DNA of 64,000 bases from Actinobacillus vicugnae (GCF_901687125.1 NZ_CABFJY010000048.1:1-64000), one strand, 5' to 3'. Shown: positions 28,847 through 42,100, counted from the stretch's first letter. Notes: generated by a model from the sequence alone, not told the origin. Made by a program: numbers and translations.

Positions 28847-29554
28847 ATGAGTAAATCAACGGGTTTTCAATTTAAGCAATTTTTTATTGCGCACGATAAA
28901 TGTGCGATGAAGGTAAATACAGACGGCATTTTATTGGGAGCGATTGCTGATGTACAAAATGCAAAAACGATTCTCGATCTTGGCACTGGCACAGGCTTGG
29001 TGGCAGTAATGCTTGCACAACGAGCTAAATCAGCTCGCATTAGCGCACTTGAATTAGAGCCTAATGCTTACCAACAAGCGGTCAAAAATTGTAAAAATTC
29101 TGCATTTTCTGACCGCTTGCAGGTTTATTGTGGTGATGTGTTGAATTATGAATTTCAGCAACAATTTGATTTGATTGTGTCAAACCCACCTTATTTTGCG
29201 AATGGATTAGCCTCTCGTTCTCACGAGAGAGATCTTGCACGTGCTGTGGTTCAAAGCCATTTAGCGTGGTTAGTACAAGCCAAAAAATGGCTAGCGGAAA
29301 AAGGTGAAATGAGTTTTATTTTACCCTTTGATGCAGCAGAAAATTTAATTGAACAGAGTCGGACAAGCGGTCTGTTTTGCACAAAAATTTGCAAAATCAT
29401 CACTAAACAAGGGCAGGCTCCAAAACGTGCTATTGTAAGTTTTTCCAAACAAAATCAACCAGTTATCCAAACAGAATTAGTAATTTACACGCAAGATAGC
29501 CAATATACCGCTACTTTTAAGCAATTAACGCAAGCGTTTTACTTAAAGATGTAG
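28847..29554 (+). CDS. trmN6: tRNA1(Val) adenine(37)-N6-methyltransferase
   Basis: A 235-residue SAM-dependent methyltransferase. The SAM loop is LDLGTGTGLVAVML and the N6-adenine motif is SNPPYF. N-terminal FKQFFIAHDKCAMKV with TDGILLGA is typical of YfiC/TrmN6. GGAGG is 5 nt upstream of the ATG. An inverted pair of uptake signals (29075-29084 and 29110-29119) and a third at about 29363 lie inside the coding region, which is unusual. Confidence 0.93.
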   Translation: MSKSTGFQFKQFFIAHDKCAMKVNTDGILLGAIADVQNAKTILDLGTGTGLVAVMLAQRAKSARISALELEPNAYQQAVKNCKNSAFSDRLQVYCGDVLNYEFQQQFDLIVSNPPYFANGLASRSHERDLARAVVQSHLAWLVQAKKWLAEKGEMSFILPFDAAENLIEQSRTSGLFCTKICKIITKQGQAPKRAIVSFSKQNQPVIQTELVIYTQDSQYTATFKQLTQAFYLKM

Positions 29555-29561
29555 CAATAAA

Positions 29562-29583
29562 AAACCGACCTATTGGTCGGTTT
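29562..29583. terminator. Bidirectional terminator between trmN6 and rraA
   Basis: A perfect 9-bp stem (aaaccgacc, 29562-29570, with 29575-29583) with a 4-nt loop, serving two convergent genes. Confidence 0.88.
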
Positions 29584-29600
29584 GTTTGTACTCATCTAAA

Positions 29601-30098
29601 TTATTCTTCTAATTCGGCTAAATCTAATAAGTCTGGTGAAAGAATAATACCTGTAAGATCAGCGTACACATAGTCTTCAGGGAAGAACGTTACACCACCA
29701 AAATTAACAGGCGTGTCCACTTCGCCAATATCTGCATCATCAGCGCCTACAGGGATTGGTGCAAGAGCATGAATACCGATATCTAAGGTTTCAAGCACAT
29801 CAAGTTGGCGAACTGCGCCGTATACAATAATACCTTCCCAGCCGTTATCTACCGCTAATTGCGCTAATTCCGCATCAATCAGCGCTCGGCGAACTGCGCC
29901 ACCGCCATCAATAAGAAGCACTCGCCCGTTGCCTTCTTCCTCCAACACTTCGGCAATTAATCCGTTGTTTTCAAAGCATTTTACTGTAGTGATTTTGCCA
30001 TAGAAAGATGAGGCACCACCAAAACTTGAAAAAATGGGTTCCACCACATCAACTTGATCTGAATAAATATCACAAAGTGCTGAGGTATCAATACGCAT
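29601..30098 (-). CDS. rraA: Ribonuclease E activity regulator RraA
   Basis: A 165-residue RraA that binds the RNase E degradosome and slows RNA decay. The family text is clear: [50 protein letters not shown], and an acidic C-terminus. It matches the usual length (about 161). The 260 bases upstream, to the FNT channel gene, contain one uptake signal (about 30179-30187) and no clear regulatory site. Confidence 0.95.
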   Translation of the reverse strand: MRIDTSALCDIYSDQVDVVEPIFSSFGGASSFYGKITTVKCFENNGLIAEVLEEEGNGRVLLIDGGGAVRRALIDAELAQLAVDNGWEGIIVYGAVRQLDVLETLDIGIHALAPIPVGADDADIGEVDTPVNFGGVTFFPEDYVYADLTGIILSPDLLDLAELEE

Positions 30099-30358
30099 AA
30101 GATGCTCCTGTTTCTAAAAGTGTATATCGTCTCGGAGTATAACCTTAGATAGTAAATTTACAAAATTTTTGCCAAATTTGACCGCTTGTTTTGCGAGCTA
30201 GCTCACAAATTGGCAGTGATTTCGCCGAAAATCAGGATAAACTGAGATAGGGTCTAATATATAACGAAAGAGCGTGAGATATAACTGATTATTCTTTTTG
30301 CAAGAAAATACTCTCTGTTAAATTCTTCTCATCTTTTAATTAACATTTATTTTACATT

Positions 30359-31153
30359 ATGCACAACAGAGATCTTTATCCACACGAAATCCTACAAGAC
30401 GTTATTGATAAAAGTTTTGCTAAATCGCAAAGTAGCTTAAAAATGCTCGCCATTTTAAGTTTTTTGGGCGGTGGCTATGTGAGCTTTGGTTATATTGCTT
30501 ATTTAAAAGTAGTGAGCGGTATTCCACCTGAATGGGGAGGGCTAGCGAATTTATTAGGCGCTGCGGTATTCCCGATTTGTTTAATTTGTATTTTGATTGG
30601 TGGTGGCGAGCTAGCAACAGGCAATATGATGCTAATGGCATTGGGCAAATTTAGTAAAAAGGTGAGTTTGTCGAAATTAGCTCGTAACTGGGTGATTGTA
30701 AGCCTAGGTAACTTAGTTGGAGCGGTGACGATGGCATTTTTCTTAGGGCATTATGTCGGCTTAGCAGAAGGGAATTCGGCGGCGAAAACCATTGCGATTG
30801 CACAAGCAAAAGTGGAAATGGACTTTGGGCGTGCTTTTATTTCAGCGATTGCCTGTAACTGGATGGTTTGTATGGGTATTTGGTTCTACTTCGGTGCGAA
30901 GCATACTTCTGGACGAATCTTAGCGATGTGGTTCCCTGTGATGACATTCGTACTGATTGGCTTACAGCATTTTGTAGCGAATATGTTTATTATTCCAGCA
31001 GGTATCTGGGTGGGTGCAGACGTTACTTGGGGACAGTTCTTCTTAAATATGATTCCTGTATTTTTAGGTAACGTAACAGGCGGAGCTGCATTCGTAGCGG
31101 CATCTTACCTCTTTGCATACAAACACTTACTTAAAGATGATTACGCTATCTAG
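30359..31153 (+). CDS. Formate/nitrite transporter (FNT) family channel
   Basis: A 264-residue membrane protein with six predicted helices and FNT motifs: GGGYVSFGYIAYL near the N-terminus, GGGELATGNM in the middle and NLVGAVTMAFFLG. The family forms pentameric channels for formate, nitrite or hydrosulfide. The neighbours (rraA, CDI locus) do not tell which one. The ATG at 30359 is the first in frame and has only a poor ribosome site. No FNR-type palindrome is obvious upstream. Confidence 0.88.
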   Translation: MHNRDLYPHEILQDVIDKSFAKSQSSLKMLAILSFLGGGYVSFGYIAYLKVVSGIPPEWGGLANLLGAAVFPICLICILIGGGELATGNMMLMALGKFSKKVSLSKLARNWVIVSLGNLVGAVTMAFFLGHYVGLAEGNSAAKTIAIAQAKVEMDFGRAFISAIACNWMVCMGIWFYFGAKHTSGRILAMWFPVMTFVLIGLQHFVANMFIIPAGIWVGADVTWGQFFLNMIPVFLGNVTGGAAFVAASYLFAYKHLLKDDYAI

Positions 31154-31160
31154 CCTGAGG

Positions 31161-31206
31161 CAAGCGGTCAGTTTTAGGCAAAATTTTGCAAAAAAGTGAC
31201 CGCTTA
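31161..31206 (+). terminator. Inverted uptake-signal pair after the FNT gene
   Basis: caagcggtca (31161-31170) and tgaccgctta (31197-31206) pair directly after the FNT stop codon. The second copy runs straight into the IS-end-like sequence at the left edge of the CDI island. Confidence 0.7.
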
Positions 31207-31250
31207 TTGATCTGCACCCCAAAACCTAAACATCCAATGTGAGGGCAGAT
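31206..31250. mobile_element. IS3-family-like end remnant, left edge of CDI island
   Basis: ttgatctgcaccccaaaacc resembles the terminal sequence of IS3/IS150-type elements (TGATCTGCACCCCAAAA). A related sequence, ttgatctgctccaaaagttg, occurs at the other edge of the island (55417). In both cases it directly follows an uptake signal. No transposase remains. The call rests on remembered end sequences only. Confidence 0.35.
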
Positions 31251-31375
31251 CATTTTTCGATTAAAATCATACCAATAAATAAAACCAAATACGCAATGTA
31301 AATATACTTTACGCTCTATATTAAACAACATAAACTTGTCGGACTTGTTGTCATTTGTTTTTTATTGAGTTATGT

Positions 31376-33136
31376 ATGTCATTAAAATTTAAATCTTTTA
31401 TTTATACCTCTCTTTTTAGCCTACCTATTTTTAGTTTTGCTGCTCCAACCTCTAATATTGATCCTGTATTAAATCAACTGGATGCCAATGAGCAACAACG
31501 CCAAAAACAACAAGAAAATCAACGAGAAAGCCAATTTAAACCACAAGCGGATATTCGAATGGATACTCGCCAAGAAAAGCATTTAGCGCTGCCGATTGAT
31601 GAATCGCCTTGTTATCCTATTCACCAAATTAATTTAATTGATTATTCCGTCCATAAATCACATTCGACCAGCCAATTTCAATGGGCATTTAATCATGCTG
31701 TTTCAGATTTAAAACTGACTTTGCCACACTGTTTAGGTGGGGAAGGTTTGGGAATATTAATGAAACAAATTCAAAATAATATTATTGAAAAAGGTTATGT
31801 CACTACCAGAGTGGTGGCGGAAGAACAAGATTTGCGTTCAGGTAAATTAGTCCTCACGGTGATAGCTGGTAAAGTACGTAATACTTTGGTTGCGGATAGT
31901 GGTATTGTGCCTCGCTTTACGCCATTACATGCGTTAACCGCATTGACTTTTAAAAAGGGCGATATTTTAAATATTCGAGATATTGAGCAATCCTTAGAAA
32001 ATTTAAAACGTGTACCAACTGCGGAAGCCAATATTGAAATTTTACCGAGCGACGGTGAAGGCAGTCAGGTGGGCGAAAGTGATTTAAGCATCCGTTATGC
32101 ACAAGCGTTGCCGTTTCGCTTAAATGTGGGCTTAGAAGATTCAGGTTCAACGTCCACGGGCAAATGGCAAGCTTCTGCAACCTTATCTTGGGACAATATT
32201 TTTTCAGCCAACGATTTGTTCTACACCAGTTTTACCCATAGTATTAAACGCCATTCCGATGATAAAGGCGCACGCGCCAGTCGCAATTTATCGTTCTATT
32301 ACTCCATTCCTTTTGGTTATTGGCAATTGAGTGCCAGTCACACCACGCATCGCTATCACCAACAAGTCTTTGGTGCTTTTGAAAATTACCTCTACTCAGG
32401 TGAAAGTGAAACAGACAAATTCAGCCTTTCACGTGTGTTATATCGAGATGCCGTACGTAAGACCACTCTGTCGGGGGGTTTTGGGTCTCGACATTCAAAA
32501 AACTTTGTGGATAACGCCGAAGTTGAAGTACAACGTCGCCGTATGGCAGGCTGGGAAGCAGGCATTGCGCATAAAGAATATTTGGCAGATGCCACGCTTG
32601 CGCTAGAAGCGAATTTCAAGCGGGGGACAGGGGCACGAGGGGCAATTAGAGCGCCAGAAGAAGCGTTTAACGAAGGCTCTTCTCGCCCAAAAATTATTAC
32701 CGCCTCAATTGATTATAAAAAACCATTTGTTTTGGAAGGACACGCTTGGCAATTCCATTCAAGCTTTCATGCGCAATGGAATAAAACACCGTTAATTGCA
32801 CAAGACCGCCTCAGTATCGGTGGGCGCTATAGTGTGCGAGGCTTTGACGGTGAATTATCCCTTTCAGGTGAGCGAGGCTGGTATTGGCGCAATGAAATCA
32901 GTTGGAATGTCGCCAAGCGTGGTCACTGGCTTTATTGGGGATTGGATGGCGGTCGTGTGTCAGGGTTAGATGGCAACACCCGTTTAGGGCATCACTTAAT
33001 GGGTGCGGTGATTGGCTTACGAGGCAGTTGGAAAGGGTTTTATTATGACTATTTTGTCGGCAGACCAATGCGCCACCCTGAAGGATTTCGCACCTCAAAA
33101 CATGTCACTGGCTTTAATCTCGGCTATAGCTTTTAG
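31376..33136 (+). CDS. cdiB: CdiB: two-partner secretion outer-membrane transporter
   Basis: A 586-residue ShlB/FhaC/CdiB-type Omp85 protein with a signal peptide ending near IFSFAA, a glutamine-rich N-terminal helix, POTRA domains (ENIEKGYVTT-like segment and IRDIEQSLENLKRVPT) and a C-terminal beta barrel ending in phenylalanine (FNLGYSF). The VRGF lid-lock motif is visible in SVRGFDGELSLSGERG. It exports CdiA across the outer membrane. A TTG at 31355 would lengthen it, but the ATG at 31376 directly begins the signal peptide. It is 39 bases upstream of cdiA in the same operon. Confidence 0.95.
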   Translation: MSLKFKSFIYTSLFSLPIFSFAAPTSNIDPVLNQLDANEQQRQKQQENQRESQFKPQADIRMDTRQEKHLALPIDESPCYPIHQINLIDYSVHKSHSTSQFQWAFNHAVSDLKLTLPHCLGGEGLGILMKQIQNNIIEKGYVTTRVVAEEQDLRSGKLVLTVIAGKVRNTLVADSGIVPRFTPLHALTALTFKKGDILNIRDIEQSLENLKRVPTAEANIEILPSDGEGSQVGESDLSIRYAQALPFRLNVGLEDSGSTSTGKWQASATLSWDNIFSANDLFYTSFTHSIKRHSDDKGARASRNLSFYYSIPFGYWQLSASHTTHRYHQQVFGAFENYLYSGESETDKFSLSRVLYRDAVRKTTLSGGFGSRHSKNFVDNAEVEVQRRRMAGWEAGIAHKEYLADATLALEANFKRGTGARGAIRAPEEAFNEGSSRPKIITASIDYKKPFVLEGHAWQFHSSFHAQWNKTPLIAQDRLSIGGRYSVRGFDGELSLSGERGWYWRNEISWNVAKRGHWLYWGLDGGRVSGLDGNTRLGHHLMGAVIGLRGSWKGFYYDYFVGRPMRHPEGFRTSKHVTGFNLGYSF

Positions 33137-33175
33137 TCCAGCTTGATAATTAAAAGCATTTAAAGGAATAACAGT

Positions 33176-36100
33176 ATGAATAAAAAATCGTTCCGTATCA
33201 TTTTTAGTAAAACCTTACAACGCCTTGTGGTGGTCTCTGAACTCGCCAAATCTGCGGGTAAAGGCAGTGAAACCTGCGCCACAAGCGGTGATGTTTGGCA
33301 AAAGATTTACCCAATTCGACCGCTTACCTTTAGCTTATTTTGCGCATTAGGCTTTGTGAGCTTCTCAGAATCCGCCTTAGCGGAGCTTATTATCCAAGCG
33401 GATAAAAGTGCGCCGAAACACGAACAGCCGATTATCCTTAAAACTGCAAATGGTTTACCGCAAGTCAATATCCAAACTCCAAATGACAAAGGGCTTTCAC
33501 ACAATAAATACCGTCAATTTGATGTAGATACCCAAGGGGCGATTTTAAATAACAGCCGTACCCAAACTCAAACGCAACAAGCAGGGATGATTCAAGGCAA
33601 CCCTTATTTAGCACGTGGTGAAGCGAAAGTGATTTTAAATGAAGTCACTTCACACGACCCAAGCGTATTAAAAGGTTATGTGGAAGTCGCAGGTAAAAAA
33701 GCGGATGTCATTATTGCTAACCCAAGTGGCTTACATTGTGAAGGCTGCGGCATCATTAATTCAGATCGCGTCACCTTGACTACGGGTAAACCACAGATTC
33801 AGCAGGGCAATTTAGAAAGCTTTGTGGTGGAAAAAGGCAAAGTAAAAGTCTCAGGCAAAGGGCTAGATAACAGCCGCGTGGACTACACCGATATTATCGC
33901 CAAAGAAACGGAAATCAACGCAGGGGTGTGGAGCAAGAAAAAACTAACCGCCGTCACAGGTAAAAATACGGTGAAAGCCCGTAGCGCAAGCGATTCAGAC
34001 GATGGATTACAAATTCTCAACGTGGCTCAGCAAACGCAAAATACAGCAGAAAACGAACCGCTTAACTCTGCGGTGGTTAACTATGCGGTGGATGTGAGCG
34101 AATTAGGCGGAATGTATGCAGGCAAAGTGCATCTTATCGGTACTGAACACGGCTTGGGCGTACGCAATGCAGGGCATATTGGCGCAAGCAGTGAGAACGT
34201 GATGATTGATTCTCAAGGGCGCATTGTAAACCAAGGGATTATCAACGGCGCAAATCAAGCCCGTCTCAATGCAAAACAAGGGATTGATAACCAAGGCAAA
34301 ATTGAAACCAAACAGGGCGATATTTACTTACAAACTCAAGCGGATATTAAACAAGATGGTTCGATTGTTGCGCGCCAAGGCAATATCCAAAAACGTGCAG
34401 GAAAAGCGATTAGCCAAACGGGCGAAACCGTGGCAAGAGGCAAAATCAGCTTAGAGGCAAAACAAGTGGAAGCAAGCGAATCTTCATTACTTGCTGCAGG
34501 TGTCAAGCTTGAAAAGCGTGAACAAAGTGAACGCCGCACGCTAGCTACACAAGCGGATAATGGCAGCGATATTCAAGTCACTAGCCAGCAACAAGCGGTG
34601 TTAAACGGCAAAAATATTGCAAGTGGGACTTTGCGTATCCATGCCCAAAATGTGAATCTTGATAAGAGCCAAACCAGTGCGAATAACATCGATATCAAAG
34701 CGAAAAACGGTGATATCCAAGCGAATCAGGCGAAAGTCAGTGTAAAAGAAGCACTGCGTTTCAGCACGCCTAAAACCTTAGCTATGGAAGGAAGCCATAT
34801 CACTGCTAAGCAGATCGAAACTGAACAAAATCACTTAAATACCACCCATGCAGTATGGGAACAAACAGGCGATCAAAGGTTACAGCTCAAAGCGCAAACC
34901 ATTAATAACCAAGCGGGCGCAATCAGCACCAAAGGTCAGCTAAATGTAGAAGCAAAACAGCTAGATAACAGTAAAGGGCGTTTGGTTTCTCATGCTGAAA
35001 TTGCGATTAAAACCGACGAATTTAATAATGAAGCAGGGCGTATTATCAGCAATCACAGCCAAACGATTGAAAGCCAAAAACTCAATAACCAACAAGGTAT
35101 TATCGCCAGCCAAAATGGCGGTATTGACTTAACTCTATCAACTTTATTGAATAACCGGCAAGGGACAATTTCTGCCAAAAATCAGCTAAACGTGACCGCT
35201 TACGGCATTGATAATGCGAATGGCACGTTATATAGCGAGTTAGGCGATCTTATGTTAGATACTCAAAAGCAACATTTAGCTAATCAACAAGGGCAAATTT
35301 ATACTCAACAAAACTTAGTATTAAATAGCCAATCGCTCACAAATGATCGAGGTAACATCAAAGCCACAAAGCAAGCAGAAATCAATCTTAGCCGTGATTT
35401 AGCTCAAGACAATGGGCATATTGAAGCGCAAAAGCTACATTTAGTCGCAAATACGTTGAACTCAACTGATCAAAGCTTAATTTTGGCGGACAATTTACAT
35501 ATCGAAACAACGGATAAATTAAATAATCAAGACAGCCATATTATTGCTAAACGAAATGGCAATATACAAACAGGCAATCACCTAAATAACACAAATGGTA
35601 CTCTGGGTAGCCAACAGGGCTCTCTGACCGTTGATACGAAGAATCATCAATTTATTAATGTGAATGGAACAGCAGTAGCGGCTCAAGCATTCACGATTGG
35701 GAGTGGCTTAGTTGATAATAAGCAAGGACATATCAGGGCGACAGATAAACTTACGCTAAATGCCCACCATTTAGAAAATCAACAGGGTAATATCACTTCA
35801 GCAAATCAGCTGATGGTTGAGACAACACAAAAGCTAGATAACCAAAATGGCTCGATTTTTGCCAATAATCAGTTACAAATTGCTTCTCATGAAATAAATA
35901 ACCAGCAGGGTTTACTCCAATCAAATAAAGCGTTAGCGATCTCTACGCAAGCGCTGGATAATCAAGCAGGTAGTATTATTGCTAAAGAAGTTGCACATAT
36001 TATTTCGCAATCCATCAATAATAAGGCAACGTCTGAAGAAGGTTCATTAATTTATGCAAAATCGCTTACGTTAGAGGCTCCTCAGTTAGACAATCAAGGG

Positions 36101-39100
36101 ACTAAAGCGAAAGACGCTCAGCCAACACAAGGTATTCAAGGTCAGCATATTGTGCTTAACACTACCACGTTGAATAATCAGCAAGGGGGCATTTATAGCT
36201 CAAATAATCTCTCTATTAATGCAGATGGGCGTGTAGATAATAATCAAGGCGAATTGCTCGCACTGAATACGCTTCAAGTACAACATCATGATCATTTAAT
36301 GCTGAATAATGAGAAGGGGTTAATTCAGGCAAATAATTTAGTTGAGTTGAATGCAAAAGGCTTGGAATCAGAAGGGACGATAAGATCGCAAGATCAGCTA
36401 GTAGTTAGCTTAAAAGATAGTTTTACGCTCAATAACGCAGTGGAAGCAAATAATCTCGTCTTTAAAACAGCGGGAGATTTAACAAACAATGTTGAGCAAG
36501 TTGTTGCGAATAAAATGACGGTATCAGCAAATCATATTATTAATAATATGAATGCAGTGCTTTCTGCAAGCGAAACCCTTGTAAATGCCAACCATTTAAC
36601 CAATCGAGGGTTAATTGATGGCGATAAAACGCTCATTAATAGTACAAAAGTAACCAATATTGGCACAGGACGAATCTATGGTAATCATTTAGCTTTCGAT
36701 GCGAGTACTGTAGAAAATTTATCAGAAACAATTGATGGTGAAACCAAAGCCGCAACCATTGCCGCAAGAAGCAGACTTGATTTTGGTGTAGAAAAGCTGA
36801 TTAACCGTGATCATTCACTTATTTTAAGTTTAGACCAATTATTTGTTGGTGGAGCCTTGAATGCTGATCATTATGCAACAGGCAAAGCAACATTAGTTGA
36901 TAATGGCAGTGCGACCATAGAAAGTTTAGGTGATGGGCGTATTACCACTTCTAAATTGCTTAATCACGATATGTATTTGCAATTAGGGATTCATTCAACA
37001 ACAGAAGATGTTGAAGAAATTGCCTTAGAATCTAAGCCTACAGAACGTTACAGAGTGGGTGTTGATGGCTATTATGGTTGGAGCGGTAGAACGGCTTGGT
37101 TTAGATTTTATGATACGAGTAAACCAACGCTGTCAGAAAAACAATTTTATGTCTGGCGCTATAAACGTACGACCCATACGCCTTATATCGCAAAGCAAGA
37201 TAAAGCCCGTTTGAATATTGGTGGTGATTTATATCTTGATGGTGAAGATTTACACAATAAATATAGCCAAATGTCGATTGGCGGTAAGCTATTTTTAGGT
37301 GATCAACATTTCGAGCGTAATGATAACAATGAATCGTTAAGTGCAAATGGCATAACACTTAGAAATGAAGATATTGAGAAGATCATTAATATTGATGAAA
37401 AAGGCGAAGCACTCTTTTTACAACATTATCGTCGTCATGGACGTAATGGACATCGCCATGCCAAAATATCGGATTATATTAAACCAACCTATGCGATACA
37501 TTCGTCTTTTAATGAAGTAGATAACACGATTGGTCACCCTATATCATCTGATTCAACGGTAGCAGAAAAAGCAAATGCTAAAGCGATTACATTAGATAAT
37601 GTGAGCGCAATGACTCAAATGCCGATGATGGATAATGAAATAACTCAATCAGAGCAGGTTATTGCTGGATTAAATACGCAAGGCGCTCAAACAGAGCTTA
37701 AAAATAAAGTAGATATTGCCCTGCCAGTCATTAAAACTGAATTAGCAGAGATTAGTTTGCCACAAGCAAGTCTTTATCAGATTAATCCAGAAGCACCGAA
37801 TGGTTACCTTGTGGAAACGGATGCAAAATTTACGGATCGCACTCAATGGCTAAGTAGTGATTATATGCTAACGCAATTACGCTATAACCACGATAATGTA
37901 CATAAGCGTTTAGGGGATGGCTTTTATGAACAGAGACTCATTAATGAACAAATTAATCAGCTAACAGGTCGCCGTTATTTAGAAGGCTATCGCAATGATA
38001 TTGAACAATATAAAGCACTGATGGATAGCGGAGTGAAGTATGCGAAACAATTTAATTTGACGATGGGAGTTGGGCTAAGTGCTCAGCAAATGGCTGAGCT
38101 CACCACGGATATGGTTTGGTTTGTGAATAAAACGGTTACATTAGCCAACGGTCAAAAACTGACTGTACTCACTCCGCAAGTTTATTTAGTTGCACGTAAT
38201 AGTGATATTACTTCTCACGGTGCGGTAATTTCAGCGAATCAAATTGTAGGTCATGTCAATGAGGTGCAAAATTCAGGGGTAATCGCAGGGCGTGATTTAA
38301 CTCGTATTCATTCGAATCAGCTAGAAAATCAAGGCGTTATTTTGGGGAATAGCGTAGATCTCTCAACCATCCAACGTTTGGTCAACCTAGGTGGCAGAAT
38401 AGAAGCAGCGAAAGCATTATACCTTTCATCGGGTAAGGAATTGACGATAGCTAGCACACTCTCTGAAGCAAAAAACGACCATTTTGAACAGATAGGATTA
38501 GATAAAGTAGCGAGTGTAAAAGTCACGGGCGAAGGCGGGATATTATCATTGTACAGTGATGGAGAAATGAGTATTAAAGCTGCCGATATAGCAAGTAATG
38601 GTACGGCAACAGCGCAAGCAAACCACCTTATTATTAGCACGGAAAAGGTGAAGAATAAGGAGCATTATAATGGTGATGCAGACAACTACTATCGCTTAGA
38701 CCAATCTTCTGAGGTAGGCAGTCAATTTCAAGGTAAAGAAGGCGTTACGCTGATAAGCACCGAAGAGATGAAATTGAGACAAGCGGAAGTCAATAGCCTA
38801 AATGGTAATGTTACGTTGGTTTCGAAGAAAGGAGATATTCAAGTAGAAGCAGGTAGCGCAGAAGAACAGTTAGGTTTGGCAAGGAAATCTACTTCAAGAG
38901 GTTTATTGAGTAAAACGACAGGCAAATACCGTTATGCACATCATATCACTGAAGCGCAATCGAGTAACATTGAAGGTAAAAATGTGCATGTTTTAGCGGA
39001 GCAAGGCAATATCACGATGTTAGGCTCAAATGCGGCGGCGGAGAATGAATTGGTGATGGTCGCCAATAAAGATATTGCGATTTTGTCGGACACCAACACC

Positions 39101-42100
39101 TATTTCCGAGATGAAAAAACGGAACATAAAAAATCAGGGTTAATGGGCTCTGGTGGTATTGGTTTTTCAATTGGGATGAAACAAGAACGTCTTGAACAAG
39201 ATAGAACGAAAGAGAGCGCGGCACGTAGCCAAGTGGGGAGTTTAACGGGGAATACAATAATTCAGGCAGGCAACCATTACCAACAAACGGGTAGTGTTGT
39301 GACTTCAGGTAAAGGCGATATTGATATTTCGGCTCAAAGTGCCGAAATCAGCGCTGCTCGTTCAGATTATGAAAGTCACTACAAATATAGCATGGAGCAA
39401 AAGGGGGTAACGATTGCTTTAACTGGTGCGGTGGCTTCAGCGGTACAAGCGGTCGATTCTACGCTGAAATCTGCAAAAGCATTAGGCAGCAGTAAAAATG
39501 ACCGAATCAATGCACTTAGTGCAGTGAATGCAGGTTTTGAGGCAATGCGAACAGCGGAGCAAGTGCAAGGTATTGCGAAAGCGGCTTCAGAAGGCTCTGC
39601 AACAGGTGGTGCAGTGGGTGTTAGTATCACTTACGGACAACAGAAATCCGAACAAACTCAACATAGCAAAGGTAATACGGTAGAGAAAAGCCAAGTAAAT
39701 GCAGGAGGTAAAGTCAATATTCGTACTACGGGTAAAGGTGAACAATCACATATTACGATTGTGGGTTCGGATGTTGCAGGACAAGCGGATACGCATTTAA
39801 CAGCGGACGGCAAGGTCAATATTAAAGCGATAGACGAAAATCACTTAGAACGCAGTAAAAATAAATCAAGCGGATTTAATGTTGGCGTAGCGGTTCAATT
39901 TGGTAACGGCATTGCAGCGGGCGTTACTGCTGGTGGTAACGTGGCGAAAGGTTATGGGAATGGCGAGAGTCAAGCTTGGGTAGCCAGCCAAGTGGGCAGT
40001 CAAGGCAGTAAAACTGTGATTGAAAGCGGTCAGGATACGCATATTATCGGCTCACAAGTAAAAGGCAAACGAGTGGAAGTAACCGCAGAAAATCTGAATA
40101 TTGAAAGTTTGCAGGATACGGCTAAATATAAAGGTAAGCAGGAAAGTGTAAGTGGACAAGTAATGGTAGGTTACGGTGTATCAGTGGGTGGCAGTTACGG
40201 TAAATCGAAAATCAATTCGGATTATGCGAGTGTTAAAACCCAAGCAGGAATATTGGCGGGTGATGATGGTTATGATGTAAACATTCAAAATCACACCGAG
40301 CTGACGGGTGGTTTAGTGACTTCAACGGACAAAGCAGAAGATAACCATAAAAATCGTTTTAGCACAGGCACACTCAACGCCACGAACTTAGAGAATCATG
40401 CGGAGTATAAAGGTAGCAGTATAGGTGTGAGTGGTTCTATTGCGATGAACTTTGATACGCCATTGGGCAATAAAGAGAGTGGTATTGCACAGAGTCACAA
40501 ACAAGCTGAAAATGAAAAAGGCGAGAAAATTTATGTTGACTCAAATGGTCATGAGACGACAGAGGCCCAAACAGGAGGTACTGCAAATAGGGCTAAATTA
40601 GCAGAGGGGTTAGCTTCGTTAAGTGCTGGGTCAAGCCTTGGTTATGGTAGCGAGAGCGATAGCCAACATAGCCAAACCAAATCAGGTATTAATACGGCCA
40701 ACCTTAACATCCGTGATATGCAAGCGCAACTAGATAAAATGGGTAAAACGCTTGATGAAGTGATAGCTCAAGTTAAAACGGAAGTGACTACGGACACATA
40801 TAAGAAAGACTCGGGTGTATTAGTGAATCGCTTTGATAAGGATAAAATTCAAAAAGAGCTGGATTATCAGGTTAAAGCTCTCAAGGATTTCCAAGAAATC
40901 ACCTTACCACAGGTAAATAGCTATGTATCGAATAAAGCCCAAGAGTATGAGAAGGCTGCAGAGCGACTTGAAAAAGCAGGAAAAATAGAAGAAGCCACGG
41001 TAGCCCGAGAACAAGCGAGAAATTGGGAAATGGGCGGAAAATATCGCCAAGCGACCGATGCGGCAATGAATGCGTCGGGTTTATTTTTAGGCGGAAGTCC
41101 GACAGCAGGTGTGGTTGCGGGAGTGGCTTCACCGTATTTAAACCAAGCGATTAAAGAAAATACTGCACCGAATTCTACCGCTAACCTGATAGCACACGGC
41201 GTATTAGGCGCTGTAGAAATGGGCTTACAAGGAGGCAATGCAGGTGTAGGTGCGATGTCAGCGATGGCAGGAGAAGTCAGCGCAGCGGTTATAGCAGAAC
41301 ATCTTTATGGCGCAAAAGACCCAAGTAGCTTAACCGAAAGCCAAAAAGAAACGGTATCGCAATTAAGCCAATTGGTGGGGGCGAGTATTTCAGGTGGTGC
41401 TTCATTGGCAATGGGTGGAAATAGTTACACCGCAATAAAGTCAGCGGATTTAGGGAAAAATATTGCAGAGAATGCGGTGGAGAATAATTTTTTATCTCAA
41501 AGAGAGTGGGATATATTAGAGAAATTGAGTAAGCAACGTTCACTCTTACCGCAGGAGGCAGAGTTAGCACAATCCTTATTTGATAAACATGCAAGAACTA
41601 ATGAAGCTTTATTAATGTTAAAAGAATCTCCCGAAACAGTTAGTGAGGTTAGAAAAGAAGAGTTATTTAAAACGATTTTAGAAATATCTAATGGTAATTC
41701 CGAAATAGAAAAGATGTTATTTAATTCTGACCCAAATAAGCAAGCTACACCGTATTTCCCTGATTTAAAATATAAAGTTAATGCTTCCCTAAATTATAGA
41801 GATAGTACTCATGGAAAATTATCAGAATCATTAAATACGGGATTACAAGCAGTAATGATCAATAATGTGGTTGGATTGGCTTCTGGTTCAACCAAAGCTG
41901 TAGTTAGTGCGGCTGCTACGATAAGTGCAGGAACTCAATATCTAGCAGATGGGCGAATAGAACCTAAAAAAGTTGCATTAGATATAGCAAGTACATATTT
42001 TGCTCAATATACAAAGTGGAAAGGAACTTTGGCGATAGGTGCAGCTAATGGTGCAATTAATAACTATTGGGATAATAAGAATCCAGCTAGTGGAGCTTTA

